Position numbers and translations under genes: made by a program. This document shows positions 49,498-59,901 of a stretch of 64,000 nucleotides of DNA, piece by piece. The first letter of the stretch is position 1. Each line of letters starts with the position of its first letter. This stretch comes from an uncultured Caulobacterales bacterium. Lineage in GTDB: Bacteria; Pseudomonadota; Alphaproteobacteria; Caulobacterales; Caulobacteraceae. The DNA is taken from NCBI GenBank assembly GCA_903900155.1, contig CAIUMD010000007.1:55160-119159 (forward strand), in the 5' to 3' direction. The notes under the pieces are model-generated. The model was given only the letters and a program-made list of their open reading frames with translations, did no database searches and was not told the DNA's origin.

Positions 49498-50949
49498 TCA
49501 GCGTCGGGCGTACAGGTCGGCCAGCACGGCGGGCGCCAGACCCGGCAGGTCCTCGGCGATCAGGCCTGGCCCGTGGCGTGCGCCGCACTCGGCGTGGATC
49601 CAGGCCCCGGCGCAGGCGGCCTCGAAGCTCTCCATGCCTTGCGCGATAAGCCCGCCCATGAAGCCGGCCAGAACGTCGCCCGAGCCGGCGGTGGCCAGCC
49701 ACGGCGTTCCGTTCAGCAACACGGCGGCCCGGCCGTCCGGCGCGGCGACCACGGTGTCAGGGCCTTTCAGCAGCACAACAGCCCCTGCCCGCCTGGCCGC
49801 GTCGCGCGTCGCGGCGATCCGCTCGGGCGACCTGGCCAGCAGGCCGGGAAAGATTCGCTCGAACTCGCCGGGGTGTGGGGTCAGGACGTCATCGCGGTCG
49901 AGGCAGGCGAACAGGCTTTCGACGTCATGCCGGAAACTGGTCAGCGCATCAGCGTCGACGACCAAGGCGGCGCCAGTCTGGGCCAGGGCCTGCAGGTTCA
50001 GCGCCGTGGCCTCCCCCACGCCGGCCGCCGGGCCGATGATCACCGCGTCGGCCGCCTCGGCGGCGACGGCCAGGTCGGCCTCCGCCCCGAACGGCGCCAG
50101 CATGATCGCCTCGAGGTGGGCGGCATTGACCGCCAAGGCGCCCGGCGGCGACAGCACGGTCACCGCGCCGGCGCCGATCCGCAACGCCCCGCGCGCCGCC
50201 AGCCGCGCCGCGCCGGTGTTCCACATCTCGCCGCTGACCACCTTCAGTCGGCCGCGCGTGTGCTTGTGGGCGTCCAGCGCCGGCCAGAGGAAGCGCTTGC
50301 CCCACAGGTCGGGGTCGTTCTCGAACAGGTCCGCGCCCTCGGCGGGCCACAGGCCGATGTCGGCGACGACGATCTCGCCGCAGGCCTTGCGCCCCTCGAC
50401 CAGCACGTGGGCGCGCTTGCGGCGGTGGAAGGTGACGGTCAGGTCGGCGCGGAAAGCGACATCGCCTACCGGTCGGCCGGTATCGCCGTGCAGGCCGGAC
50501 GGCGTGTCGACCGCGACCAGCGTCACGGGTTCCTGGGCGGCGGCTCGCGCCAGCTTGGCGACGTCGCCCTCCAGCGGCCGCGACAGGCCCGCCCCGAACA
50601 ACGCATCTATATAGAGCGTGCCGACCGAGAGCTCGGTCGACAGCGACCGCACCTCGCCCTTCCAGCGCGAGGCGGCCCAGCGGCAGGCGTCGGTGCTGGG
50701 CGGATAGGCGGCCTCGACCACCACCTGCCAGCCGCGCCGGCGCAGATGGCGGGCGGCGACATAACCGTCACCGCCGTTGTCGCCGGGGCCACACCAGATC
50801 ACCACCGGGCGATGGGCGTAGCGCTCGCGGATGGCCTGCGCCACGGCCTCGCCGGCGCGCTCCATCAGGACCGACGTCGGCGTGCCGCGCTCGACGGCGG
50901 CGCGATCGGCCGCGGCCATCTGGGCGACCGTCAGAATCTCTCGCGCCAC
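49498..50949 (-). CDS. nnr: bifunctional NAD(P)H-hydrate epimerase/dehydratase
   Basis: Repairs damaged NAD(P)HX. The N-terminal YjeF_N epimerase domain (about residues 1-210) contains PVVIWCGPGDNGGDGYVAAR near residue 48; the C-terminal ribokinase-like dehydratase domain has LTPHPGEFERIFPGL near residue 360 and the nucleotide-binding WLATAGSGDVLAGFMGGLIA near residue 425. 483 residues. Start is GTG at 50949 with AGGGG six bases upstream. Confidence 0.94.
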   Translation of the reverse strand: MAREILTVAQMAAADRAAVERGTPTSVLMERAGEAVAQAIRERYAHRPVVIWCGPGDNGGDGYVAARHLRRRGWQVVVEAAYPPSTDACRWAASRWKGEVRSLSTELSVGTLYIDALFGAGLSRPLEGDVAKLARAAAQEPVTLVAVDTPSGLHGDTGRPVGDVAFRADLTVTFHRRKRAHVLVEGRKACGEIVVADIGLWPAEGADLFENDPDLWGKRFLWPALDAHKHTRGRLKVVSGEMWNTGAARLAARGALRIGAGAVTVLSPPGALAVNAAHLEAIMLAPFGAEADLAVAAEAADAVIIGPAAGVGEATALNLQALAQTGAALVVDADALTSFRHDVESLFACLDRDDVLTPHPGEFERIFPGLLARSPERIAATRDAARRAGAVVLLKGPDTVVAAPDGRAAVLLNGTPWLATAGSGDVLAGFMGGLIAQGMESFEAACAGAWIHAECGARHGPGLIAEDLPGLAPAVLADLYARR

Positions 50950-50959
50950 GCCTTACCCC

Positions 50960-51529
50960 TCAAAGCACCTGGCTCTGAGCTTCGCGCCCTTTCTCGGCCA
51001 GGATCAAGCGGTCGCCGTCGATATCGAAGACGGTGCGCGAGCAGTGGTCGGGCCGGAAAGCCACGACCTCGCCCCGCCCGGTCGCCACGCCGACCGCCGC
51101 GTTCAGGGCGACGAAGTGGCTGAACACCGCCGCGCCGCCGTGCTCGGCCAGAGCCGCCGCGACGCCTTGCGTCCAGTCGACATAGTCCAGGTCGCCCTCG
51201 ATCTGATCCCAGCGCCCGTCGAACGCCTGACGCAGCCAGGCCGGCCGCTCCTCGTGGCTCAGCGCCGCCGGGGTCGGAATCTCGCCAACACGCGGGTCGA
51301 TGACGATCTCGACGCCCAGGGCGTCGGCCAGCGGCTCGGCCGTCTCGCGGCAGCGCCGCAGCGGCGAAGACACCACGCGCGTGGGTCGCTGATCCTGGGG
51401 CAAGGCCAGGACCTCCTTGGCGACGGCCAGGGCCTGCAGCAGGCCCGTGCCGTCCAGGCCGGGATCCTCGTCCTCGCCGCCCCAGGTCACCGCGGGTTTT
51501 CCATGGCGGATGACATGCACTCTATTCAT
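50960..51529 (-). CDS. histidine phosphatase family protein
   Basis: 189-residue protein of the phosphoglycerate mutase-like superfamily: catalytic VHVIRHGKPAVTW at residues 4-16, RVVSSPLRRCRETAEPLADAL near residue 55 (second Arg site), acidic residue in DPRVGEIPTPAA, and the second His in AAVFSHFVALNAAVGVATG near residue 134. Probably a phosphatase and not a mutase given its size; substrate unknown. Five bases downstream of the thiolase-like gene's stop side; probably co-transcribed with it. Confidence 0.88.
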   Translation of the reverse strand: MNRVHVIRHGKPAVTWGGEDEDPGLDGTGLLQALAVAKEVLALPQDQRPTRVVSSPLRRCRETAEPLADALGVEIVIDPRVGEIPTPAALSHEERPAWLRQAFDGRWDQIEGDLDYVDWTQGVAAALAEHGGAAVFSHFVALNAAVGVATGRGEVVAFRPDHCSRTVFDIDGDRLILAEKGREAQSQVL

Positions 51530-51534
51530 GGCGC

Positions 51535-53073
51535 TCAGTCCGGGACGAAGAGGTTGCGGACGCCATCCGGATGCGGGCCGACCACGCCGGTGCGGCCGAC
51601 GCCTTCACGGCTCTCCAGGTCGCGCAGCACCTCGGGATCGTCCGGCGTCTGCGCCACGAAGCGGCGCCCCTGGGCGTCACGGCCGATGACGATGCCCATC
51701 CGCACGCCTTCGCGCCCGTGGACGACGGTGTAGGTCTCGATGGTCGCCGCCCCTTGCGGCTTCTCGACGATCTGGGGATGCGGCAGGGCGTCGATCTTCG
51801 CCTGCAGCACCGAAGGCGGCTCCCGCTCCCATTTCCCTTCGAAGGGCCGGGTCGAATAGATGCCGACCGACTGCTTGGTCAGGAACCAGCCGTTGGCGGT
51901 CGACAGCCCCCAGGCGCCGGGCCGCTCGCGCAGCCTGGCCACCATCTCGGCGATGGCGTGCAGGGCATAGTTGTTCCCGGGTCCGCCGAAGTACGGCAGC
52001 CCGCCGGTGATGGTCAGGCCTCGCGGGTCATCCAGGGCCAGGCCGATCTCCTCGGCCCCGATCCGCACCGCCGACGGGAAGCAGGAATAGAGGTCGATGA
52101 CGTCCAGATCCTCCACGCCGATCCCGGCCATCTCCAGCGCCCGCTCGCCGGTCAGCCGCATGGCGGGGCTGGAATGATAGTCCTGCCGCTCCAGCGGGTA
52201 CCAGAGGTCCGAGGCGTCGGCGCAGCCGTGCAGGAAGACCCACCTGTCCTCCGGCACGCCCAGTTCCCGCGCCTTGCCAACGCTGGCGATCAGGACGGCG
52301 GCGGACTGGTCCACCTCCATGATGGCGTTCAGGTACTTCGGGTACGGATAGCCGACCATCCGGTTGCGGTCGGTGACCGTGACCAGCTCTTCGGCCGAGC
52401 GCTCGACCGGGAACCAGGCGTGTGGATTGGCGGCCGCGATCTTGGTGAACGGCGCGAAGAATTCACCCAGCTGCTTCTGGTGATCCGCCAGCGAGCGCCC
52501 GTCCCGCGCCCGCAGCGCGTTCTCGAACAACGGATAGGTGTTCACCGGATAACCCAGGCCGTGCGCGCCCTCCTGTCGGGTGACGCCCGGACGCGGGTCG
52601 CCGATCCGCTGCGGCGTGCTGGTCATGTCGTCGCCCCAGCCCTCGAAGCCCAGGCCGCCCTTCATCCGCTTCATCAGCGAACCCAGGAACTCCGCGCCCG
52701 TCACCAGCGCCAGCCGCGACTCGTCCCTGGCGATCCGCTCGCAGACGACATTGATCGCTTGCTGGGGGCTGTTGCCGCCGGTCTCGGTATAGACGCTCCA
52801 GGCCGGCGAAGCGGACAGGGCCCTGGCCAGCGAGGCCGGCGGATCCGCCAACCGCGGCAAGGGCAGCTTTGACAGCCCTCCAGGCGCGTCGATACTGAAT
52901 GCAACGACCGCCAAAGCGTCCAGATCAGCAAGAACCGACCCTGTCAGCCCGGCGTCGAGAACCGCTCTTTCCGCCGCAGTTTTCAGCAATTCCAGCGGGG
53001 ATGGTGAATTTCCAGCCTCACCGCGATACGTGAATTGGCCCGCCCCGATCAAAACCGGCGTGTCGTCGCGCAT
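51535..53073 (-). CDS. thiolase-superfamily acetyl-CoA acetyltransferase
   Basis: 512-residue thiolase-like protein. N-terminal DDTPVLIGAGQFTYRG and ELLKTAAERAVLDAGLTGSV are typical; middle LVTGAEFLGSLMKRMKGGLG, GCADASDLWYPLERQDYHSS, then DVIDLYSCFPSAVRIGAEEIG and TITGGLPYFGGPGNNYALHA near residue 345, the His-containing thiolase loop, followed by a C-terminal OB-like tail. It belongs to the long acyl-CoA acetyltransferase/SCP-x-like group; I see no canonical N-terminal active-site Cys motif, so condensation or thiolysis activity is uncertain. ATG at 53073; GTG at 53079 is alternative. Confidence 0.82.
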   Translation of the reverse strand: MRDDTPVLIGAGQFTYRGEAGNSPSPLELLKTAAERAVLDAGLTGSVLADLDALAVVAFSIDAPGGLSKLPLPRLADPPASLARALSASPAWSVYTETGGNSPQQAINVVCERIARDESRLALVTGAEFLGSLMKRMKGGLGFEGWGDDMTSTPQRIGDPRPGVTRQEGAHGLGYPVNTYPLFENALRARDGRSLADHQKQLGEFFAPFTKIAAANPHAWFPVERSAEELVTVTDRNRMVGYPYPKYLNAIMEVDQSAAVLIASVGKARELGVPEDRWVFLHGCADASDLWYPLERQDYHSSPAMRLTGERALEMAGIGVEDLDVIDLYSCFPSAVRIGAEEIGLALDDPRGLTITGGLPYFGGPGNNYALHAIAEMVARLRERPGAWGLSTANGWFLTKQSVGIYSTRPFEGKWEREPPSVLQAKIDALPHPQIVEKPQGAATIETYTVVHGREGVRMGIVIGRDAQGRRFVAQTPDDPEVLRDLESREGVGRTGVVGPHPDGVRNLFVPD

Positions 53074-53227
53074 TTCCACCCCCGTTCAAACGGTCGTTCG
53101 GCGCGATCGTAGGCGGCAAACGGCGCATCGCAAGCCGATTTGGCCATCATTCCGAAAATGCGCATTTCAACGGCGCCAGGCGCCTAAAAATGCGCCACAT
53201 GCCTCCAAGACAACGGAACGGTCATAA

Positions 53228-53659
<432 letters not shown>

Positions 53660-53704
53660 GGCCGGATCGTCAAACACTTAGAGACTCTACAAAGGGGATA
53701 CGGA

Positions 53705-55114
53705 ATGAGCACCGCCAAGGATATCCTGAACCTGATCAAGGAAAAGGACGTCAAGTACGTCGACGTCCGCTTCACCGACGTGCGCGGCAAGCTGCAGCAC
53801 GTGACGTTCGACATCGACCTGGTCGACGACGACTTCCTGAACGACGGCACCATGTTCGACGGCTCGTCGATCGCCGGCTGGAAGGCCATCAACGAGTCGG
53901 ACATGAAGTTGCGCCCCGACCTGTCGAGCGCCATCATCGACCCGTTCTACCAGCAGACCACGCTGGCCCTGTTCTGCGACGTCGTGAACCCCGACGACGG
54001 CACCCCCTACAACCGCGACCCGCGCTCGATCGCCAAGGCCGCGCTGAACTACGTCAAGTCGGCAGGCGTGGGCGACACCGTCTACTTCGGCCCGGAAGCC
54101 GAGTTCTTCATCTTCGACGACGTGCGCTGGTCGACCGCGCCGAACAACACCGGCTACTCGTATGACTCGAGCGAACTGCCGGTGAACTCGGCCAAGGAAT
54201 ATCCGGAAGGCAACATGGGCCACCGCCCGGGCCCGAAGGGCGGCTACTTCCCGGTGAACCCGGTCGACAGCTGCCAGGACCTGCGCGGCGAAATGCTGGC
54301 CGTCATGGGCGAGCTGGGCATGAAGCCGGAAAAGCACCACCACGAGGTGGCCCCGGCCCAGCACGAACTCGGCCTAAAGTTCGACACCATGGTCGTCATG
54401 GCCGACCGGATGCAGCTCTACAAGTACGTCATCCACAACGTCGCCGCCGCCTACGGCAAGACGGCCACCTTCATGGCCAAGCCGATGTTCGCCGACAACG
54501 GCTCGGGCATGCACGTGCACCAGTCGATCTGGCAGGACGGCAAGCCGCTGTTCGCCGGTGACAAGTACGCCGGCCTGTCGCAGGACTGCCTGTACTACAT
54601 CGGCGGCATCATCAAGCATGCCAAGGCCATCAACGCGTTCTCGAACTCGACGACGAACTCGTACAAGCGCCTGGTGCCCGGCTATGAAGCCCCGGTGAAG
54701 CTGGCCTACAGCTCGCGCAACCGCTCGGCCTCGATCCGCATCCCGCACGTCGACAGCCCGAAGGCCAAGCGCATCGAAGCTCGCTTCCCGGACCCGATGG
54801 GCAACCCGTACCTGACCTTCGTCGCCCTGCTGATGGCCGGCCTGGACGGCATCATCAACAAGATCGACCCGGGCGCGGCCGCCGACAAGAACCTGTACGA
54901 CCTGCCGCCCCGCGAGCAGAAGAAGATCCCGGAAGTCTGCGGCTCGCTGCGCGAAGCCCTGGAAAGCCTGGACAAGGACCGCGCCTTCCTGAAGGCCGGC
55001 GGCGTCATGGATGACGACTTCATCGACAGCTACATCGAGCTGAAGATGGAAGAAGTGATGCGTCTACAACTGCACCCGCACCCGGTCGAATTCGACATGT
55101 ACTACAAGTGCTAG
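53705..55114 (+). CDS. glnA: glutamine synthetase type I
   Basis: Dodecameric ammonia-assimilating enzyme. Landmarks: [17 protein letters not shown] near residue 49, EAEFFIFD near residue 129, [20 protein letters not shown] near residue 207, [20 protein letters not shown] near residue 257, [20 protein letters not shown] near residue 338, and the adenylylation Tyr in [10 protein letters not shown] near residue 397. 469 residues, type I-beta. Regulation by adenylylation through GlnE and GlnB is expected. Confidence 0.98.
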   Translation: MSTAKDILNLIKEKDVKYVDVRFTDVRGKLQHVTFDIDLVDDDFLNDGTMFDGSSIAGWKAINESDMKLRPDLSSAIIDPFYQQTTLALFCDVVNPDDGTPYNRDPRSIAKAALNYVKSAGVGDTVYFGPEAEFFIFDDVRWSTAPNNTGYSYDSSELPVNSAKEYPEGNMGHRPGPKGGYFPVNPVDSCQDLRGEMLAVMGELGMKPEKHHHEVAPAQHELGLKFDTMVVMADRMQLYKYVIHNVAAAYGKTATFMAKPMFADNGSGMHVHQSIWQDGKPLFAGDKYAGLSQDCLYYIGGIIKHAKAINAFSNSTTNSYKRLVPGYEAPVKLAYSSRNRSASIRIPHVDSPKAKRIEARFPDPMGNPYLTFVALLMAGLDGIINKIDPGAAADKNLYDLPPREQKKIPEVCGSLREALESLDKDRAFLKAGGVMDDDFIDSYIELKMEEVMRLQLHPHPVEFDMYYKC

Positions 55115-55138
55115 TCGCGTAAGCGGATAGACAGACGA

Positions 55139-55168
55139 AGGGCCGGAGAGCGATCTCCGGCCCTTTTT
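55139..55168 (+). terminator. terminator after glnA
   Basis: Stem AGGGCCGGAGA/TCTCCGGCCCT with a four-base loop, then five T residues; 25 bases after the glnA stop. Confidence 0.9.
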
Positions 55169-55415
55169 CGTTGCGGCGCACAAGAAGAGCCCGCTGGGAA
55201 ACTGGGAATGACTTATTACTTGCAGGCAGCAACTGAACAAAAATGTCGCAAGTTCGCAACATAATCGACTCAATCGGCCATTTCGGGCCGAAAACGTATG
55301 TTCGGAGATATCCGCGAGGCGGAAACTTGGCCTATCGCAGCGCAAACGGAATCGCCCGCGAAACGCCCCCGACCAGAGACGGCGGCGCGGGGTCGGATCA
55401 CAACAGGATCTCTCC

Positions 55416-57599
55416 ATGCCCCAGCTTAATAGCTCTCTTCGCCGCGCCCTCGCGGTGTCTTGCGGTCTGGCCGCCCTCACCTCGGCCATGGCCGTCGCGC
55501 CGGCAGCCTTCGCCCAGGATACGGCCACGGTCGGCGAAATCGTTGTCACCGCCCAGAAACGCAGTGAAAACCTGCAGGACGTGCCGGTTTCGGTCGCGGC
55601 CATCGGCGGCGAGCGCCTGCAATCGGTCTTCGCCGCCGGCGACGACATCCTGACCCTGTCGGGCAAGGCCCCGGGCCTGTACGCGGAGTCCTCGAACGGC
55701 CGCGTCGCCCCGCGCTTCTATATCCGCGGCCTTGGCAACGCCGACTTCGATCTGGCCGCCTCGCAGCCGGTGTCGATCATCCAGGACGACGTCGTCCTCG
55801 AGAACGTCGTCCTGAAGAGCTCGCCGCTCTACGACCTGGACCACGTCGAAGTCCTGCGCGGTCCGCAAGGCACGCTGTTCGGCCGCAACACCACGGCCGG
55901 CATCGTCAAGTTCGACACCATCAAGCCGTCGGACGAGACCAGGGGCCGCGCCACCGCCTCGTACGGCAGCTACAACACCTTCACCTTCGACGGCGGCCTG
56001 GGTTGGGCCGTGGTCCCCGGCAAGGTCGCGGCCCGCGCCTCGGTGCTGTTCCAGCGCCGCGACGACTGGATCGACAACACCTTCACCAAGAAGCCGAACA
56101 CGCTGGGCGGCTTCAACGAAAAGGCGGCGCGCCTGCAGCTGCTGTTCACGCCGACCGACAAGCTGTCGGCCCTGTTCAACGTCCACATGCGCGACCTGGA
56201 CGGCACCGCCGCCGTGTTCCGCGCCAACGTGCTGACCAAGGGCTCGAACAAGCTCAACAGCAACTACGACCGCGACAAGGTCGCCTACAATAACCCCGCC
56301 AACAACCCGCAGACCTACAAGGGCGCCGGCGCCTCGGCCAAGATCGAGTACGACTTCGGCGGCGCCAAGCTGACCTCGATCACCGCCTATGAGAACACCC
56401 ATGGCTACAGCCTGGGCGACATCGACGGCGGCAATCCGGGCGGCCCGGGCTTTATCCCGTTCCAGTCGGACACCCAGGACGGCATCAAGAACCTGTTCCA
56501 GTGGACGCAGGAAGTCCGCCTGGCCAGCGACACCGATGGTCCGCTGAGCTGGCAGGTCGGCGGCTTCTATTTCGACACCAAGTACGACATCCAGACCAAC
56601 CCCTTCTTCATGCCGGCCACCACGCTGCGCCAGAACAACAAGGCTTGGGCTGCGTTCGGTCAGGCCTCGTACAAGGTCACCGACCAACTGACCCTGACGG
56701 GCGGCCTGCGCTACACTAACGACGACAAGAACATGAACGTCGTCTCGGGTCCGAACAAGGCGCCGTCGGTGGCCGTGTCGGACTCGAAGGTGACCTGGGA
56801 CCTGTCGGCCTTCTACAAGATCGACGACGATGTCAGCGTCTATGCCAAGGTCGCCTCGGGCTTCCGCGGTCCGTCGATCCAGGGTCGTGACATCGCCTTC
56901 GGCTCGCCGGCCTCGGCCGCCAGGTCGGAAACGATCATGTCCTATGAGCTGGGCCTGAAGAGCGAGCTGTTCGAGCGTCGCGTCCGCCTGAACGGCGCGG
57001 TGTTCACCTACACCATCGACGACCCGCAGTTCAGCGCCGTCGGCGGGGGTTCGAACTCCAACCGCCTGATCAACGCCAAGAAGGGCGAGGCCTACGGCCT
57101 GGAACTGGACAGCGAGTTCGTGGTCACCCCGAACTTCGTCGTCACGGCCGGCTACAGCTACGCCCACACCAAGATCAAGGACAGCACGCTGGCCGTCGCG
57201 CCCTGCGCGGCCTGCACCGTCACCGACAAGCTGACCGCGGCCGGCCTGGCCCTGGTGGACGGCAACCCGTTCCCGAACGCGCCGAAGTACACCTTCGACT
57301 TCACGGCCCGCTACTCGGTGCCGCTCGCCACGGGCGAACTGTTCGCCTTCACCGACTGGAAGCGTCAGGGCTACACGAACCTCTTCCTGTACCAGTCGAA
57401 GGAGTTCTACACGAAGGGCGACTTCGAAGGCGGCCTGAAGCTGGGCTACGCCAACAAGGTCGGCGGTTGGGAAGTCGCGGCGTTCGCCCGCAACATCACC
57501 AACGAAAGCAACATCAAGGGCGCAATCGACTTCAACAACCTGACCGCTTTCGTCAACGAACCGCGCGTGATCGGCGTCTCGGTCAACGCACGCTTCTAG
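55416..57599 (+). CDS. TonB-dependent outer-membrane receptor
   Basis: 727-residue beta-barrel receptor for energy-dependent uptake. Signal peptide of about 35 residues ending APAAFAQD; TonB-box-like and plug start VGEIVVTAQKRSENLQDVPV; plug motif VEVLRGPQGTLFGRNTTAGI near residue 146; barrel to the C-terminal NEPRVIGVSVNARF with terminal Phe. No transcriptional-signalling extension at the N-terminus. Substrate unknown: such receptors in Caulobacter import glycans, siderophores or aromatics. The 247-base spacer upstream holds no gene. Followed by its own terminator. Confidence 0.93.
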   Translation: MPQLNSSLRRALAVSCGLAALTSAMAVAPAAFAQDTATVGEIVVTAQKRSENLQDVPVSVAAIGGERLQSVFAAGDDILTLSGKAPGLYAESSNGRVAPRFYIRGLGNADFDLAASQPVSIIQDDVVLENVVLKSSPLYDLDHVEVLRGPQGTLFGRNTTAGIVKFDTIKPSDETRGRATASYGSYNTFTFDGGLGWAVVPGKVAARASVLFQRRDDWIDNTFTKKPNTLGGFNEKAARLQLLFTPTDKLSALFNVHMRDLDGTAAVFRANVLTKGSNKLNSNYDRDKVAYNNPANNPQTYKGAGASAKIEYDFGGAKLTSITAYENTHGYSLGDIDGGNPGGPGFIPFQSDTQDGIKNLFQWTQEVRLASDTDGPLSWQVGGFYFDTKYDIQTNPFFMPATTLRQNNKAWAAFGQASYKVTDQLTLTGGLRYTNDDKNMNVVSGPNKAPSVAVSDSKVTWDLSAFYKIDDDVSVYAKVASGFRGPSIQGRDIAFGSPASAARSETIMSYELGLKSELFERRVRLNGAVFTYTIDDPQFSAVGGGSNSNRLINAKKGEAYGLELDSEFVVTPNFVVTAGYSYAHTKIKDSTLAVAPCAACTVTDKLTAAGLALVDGNPFPNAPKYTFDFTARYSVPLATGELFAFTDWKRQGYTNLFLYQSKEFYTKGDFEGGLKLGYANKVGGWEVAAFARNITNESNIKGAIDFNNLTAFVNEPRVIGVSVNARF

Positions 57600-57624
57600 G
57601 ACCTTCAGGTTTTAAGAAGACAGG

Positions 57625-57652
57625 AAGGCCGCGGAGCGATCCGCGGCCTTTT
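57625..57652 (+). terminator. terminator after the TonB receptor gene
   Basis: Perfect 10-bp stem AAGGCCGCGG/CCGCGGCCTT, six-base loop, followed by TTCTTT. Confidence 0.85.
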
Positions 57653-57678
57653 CTTTGACGCCTAGATCTTCGCCGAGC

Positions 57679-57800
57679 CTAGATCTTCACGGGGATGGTC
57701 TCGAAGTGCTGCGGGAAACCGGCGATGGTCGGTCGGGCCTTGGCGATCGTCGCCTGCACGGCCGGCAGCTTCAGCGAGGCGGCATGGGCGTCTTCTCCTG
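57679..57800 (-). pseudogene. coding-like remnant, unknown family
   Basis: The last 36 codons of a minus-strand frame (ending QHFETIPVKI and a TAG at 57679) have strongly G/C-biased third positions and read like the C-terminus of a real protein (SLKLPAVQATIAKARPTIAG). No start codon with a ribosome site is present; a signal-peptide-like stretch (LAVAALSTTAKAQE) occurs just upstream in another frame, suggesting a deletion or frameshift in a small secreted protein gene. Spacer 57801-57938 otherwise empty. Confidence 0.3.
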
Positions 57801-57938
57801 GGCCTTCGCGGTGGTCGATAGAGCAGCGACAGCCAAGCCGCCCTTCCTGTTCGCCTACGACGTCGATCGTGGGAAACAGGACGCCTTCGAGGCCGCCCTC
57901 CAAGTTCGTACCTGGCGCTGGTCGCTCAGCCGCATCCC

Positions 57939-58286
57939 TTAAGCCTTGCACTCGCCTTCGGAGGCGACGCTGGCGCCGGCTCCCGCCGCCTGGCAGGCAT
58001 TGCCGTAGGTCTTGCCGTCGCAGCCGCAGACCGGCTTGTAGATCATCGGGCAGACCTGCGGCTTCTTGCGGCACGTCCCCGCCGCGTCGGCGATGGTCTT
58101 GCAGGCGCTGACCTCCATCTGGCAGGTTAGGCCGGTTTGGCATTGGAAGCCCGCGAAGCCGCCGCACATGCCCCCCTCGGCGACCGGAGCGCGGGGCGAC
58201 TGGGCCGGCGGCGTTCCGCCGCCCGAGGCCGGCGCAGTGCAGGCGGTCAGCACGATCATGGCGAGGCAGGCGAGCAGACGGCGCAT
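57939..58286 (-). CDS. Kazal-domain lipoprotein
   Basis: 115-residue predicted outer-envelope lipoprotein. Signal MRRLLACLAMIVLTACTAPA has lipobox VLTAC (Cys 16). The mature part has two cysteine-rich halves: CGGFAGFQCQTGLTCQ (an IGFBP/EGF-like pattern) and the Kazal-type serine-protease-inhibitor signature CPMIYKPVCGCDGKTYGNAC. Kazal modules are unusual but scattered in bacteria; protection against exogenous proteases is a reasonable inference. ATG at 58286 with a perfect GGAGG five bases upstream. Confidence 0.87.
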   Translation of the reverse strand: MRRLLACLAMIVLTACTAPASGGGTPPAQSPRAPVAEGGMCGGFAGFQCQTGLTCQMEVSACKTIADAAGTCRKKPQVCPMIYKPVCGCDGKTYGNACQAAGAGASVASEGECKA

Positions 58287-58425
58287 GGCGACCTCCGATA
58301 GGCGCGACGCCCACTGGGCTTCGCGCAACAAATTTGCCGTAATTACGTCCGTCGGACGCTGTCCGACTTGATAGCGCGGTTCTTTTCGTCTGTCCTTCCC
58401 GCCTCTTCGAGAGTCGGGGTTTTTC

Positions 58426-59901
58426 ATGATCAGATGGCGTAGCGTGGCGATGGCCACCAGCCTGTTGGCGCTGGGCCTGACGGCCTGCGCAACGACCGGG
58501 ACGACAGCGCCCGCCAAGCCTGCCGCCCAAGGGGCTGGCAAGACGCCTGAGAAGGCCGAGGCCAAGCCGCTGCCCAAGGGCCTGGACGGCCAGGCCTCGA
58601 CGGGCTTCCCGTCGACCTATGTCCCGCTGCCCTCGCGCGCCATGGCCTTCGTCGGCGCGACCATCCTGACCGCGACCGGCCAGCAGATCGAGAACGGCGT
58701 CGTCTTCGTCTCGGGCGGCAAGATCTCGTCCGTCGGCGGTCCCGAAACCCCGATCCCGGCCGACATCGCGGTGATCGACGCCAAGGGCAAGTGGATCACT
58801 CCCGGCATCATCGACGCCCACAGCCACCTGGGCGTCTATCCCTCGCCCGGCGTCCAGGCCCGCTCGGATGGCAACGAGGCCACCGACCCCAACACCGCCC
58901 AGGTCTGGGCCGAGCACTCGGTCTGGCCGCAAGACCCCGGCTTCAACCGGGCCCGCGCCGGCGGGATCACGACCATGCTGATCCTGCCCGGCTCGGCCAA
59001 CCTGTTCGGCGGTCGTTCGGTGGCGCTGAAGAACGTGCCCTCGTTGACCATGCAGGGCATGAAGTTCCCCGACGCACCCTACGGCTTGAAGATGGCCTGC
59101 GGCGAGAACCCCAAGCGGGTTTACGGCGGCAAGGGGCGTTCGCCCTCGACGGCGATGGGCAACGTCTTCGGCTACCGCAAGGCCTGGATCGACGCGGCCG
59201 ACTACGCCCGAAAGTGGGATGACTTCCGCGCCAAGCAGCAGAAGGGCGAGAAGGCCGACGCGCCGAAACGCGACCTGCAGATGGAGACCCTGGCCGGCGT
59301 CCTGAAGGGCGAGATCCTGGTTCAGAACCATTGCTACCGCGCCGACGAGGAAGCGGTGATGATCGATATCGCCAAGGAGTTCGGCTACAAGATCACGATG
59401 TTCCACCACGCGATCGAGAGCTACAAGATCGCTCCGCTGCTGGCCAAGGAAGGCATCTGCTCGGCCACGTGGGCCTCGTGGTCCGGTTTCAAGATGGAGA
59501 GCCTGGACGGCATCGACGCCAACGCCGCCATCCTGTGGAAGAACGGCGCCTGCGTCGTGATCCACTCCGACGACCCGATCATGACCCAGCGGCTGAACCA
59601 GGAAGCCGCCATCGCCATGACGGCGGGCGCCAAGCTCGGCTACGACATTCCTCGATCCGAGGCGATCAAGTGGATCACCGCCAACCCGGCCAAGGCCATG
59701 GGCATCGGCGACAAGACCGGCTCGATCGAGCCCGGCAAGGCCGCCGACCTCGTTATCTGGAGCCGCGACCCGTTCAGCGTCTACGCCCAGGCCGAAAAGG
59801 TCTTCATCGACGGCGCGCTGATCTATGACCGCCAGGACAAGCGCTTCCAGCCCAAGTCCGATTTCGAGCTCGGCCAGCCCGGCCAGGGAGCGTTCAACTG
59901 A
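58426..59901 (+). CDS. amidohydrolase family lipoprotein, metal motif intact
   Basis: 491-residue amidohydrolase (imidazolonepropionase-like group). N-terminal signal with lipobox LGLTACATTG (Cys 24), so it is probably envelope-anchored. Metal motif I WITPGIIDAHSHLGVYPSPG near residue 123, later His in LVQNHCYRADEEA and MFHHAIESYK, and the catalytic Asp in CVVIHSDDPIMTQR near residue 382; C-terminal GSIEPGKAADLVIWSRDPF typical of the composite domain. Its stop overlaps the next gene's start (TGATG), so the two amidohydrolases form a coupled pair. Substrate unknown; peptides or amides are plausible. Confidence 0.88.
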   Translation: MIRWRSVAMATSLLALGLTACATTGTTAPAKPAAQGAGKTPEKAEAKPLPKGLDGQASTGFPSTYVPLPSRAMAFVGATILTATGQQIENGVVFVSGGKISSVGGPETPIPADIAVIDAKGKWITPGIIDAHSHLGVYPSPGVQARSDGNEATDPNTAQVWAEHSVWPQDPGFNRARAGGITTMLILPGSANLFGGRSVALKNVPSLTMQGMKFPDAPYGLKMACGENPKRVYGGKGRSPSTAMGNVFGYRKAWIDAADYARKWDDFRAKQQKGEKADAPKRDLQMETLAGVLKGEILVQNHCYRADEEAVMIDIAKEFGYKITMFHHAIESYKIAPLLAKEGICSATWASWSGFKMESLDGIDANAAILWKNGACVVIHSDDPIMTQRLNQEAAIAMTAGAKLGYDIPRSEAIKWITANPAKAMGIGDKTGSIEPGKAADLVIWSRDPFSVYAQAEKVFIDGALIYDRQDKRFQPKSDFELGQPGQGAFN

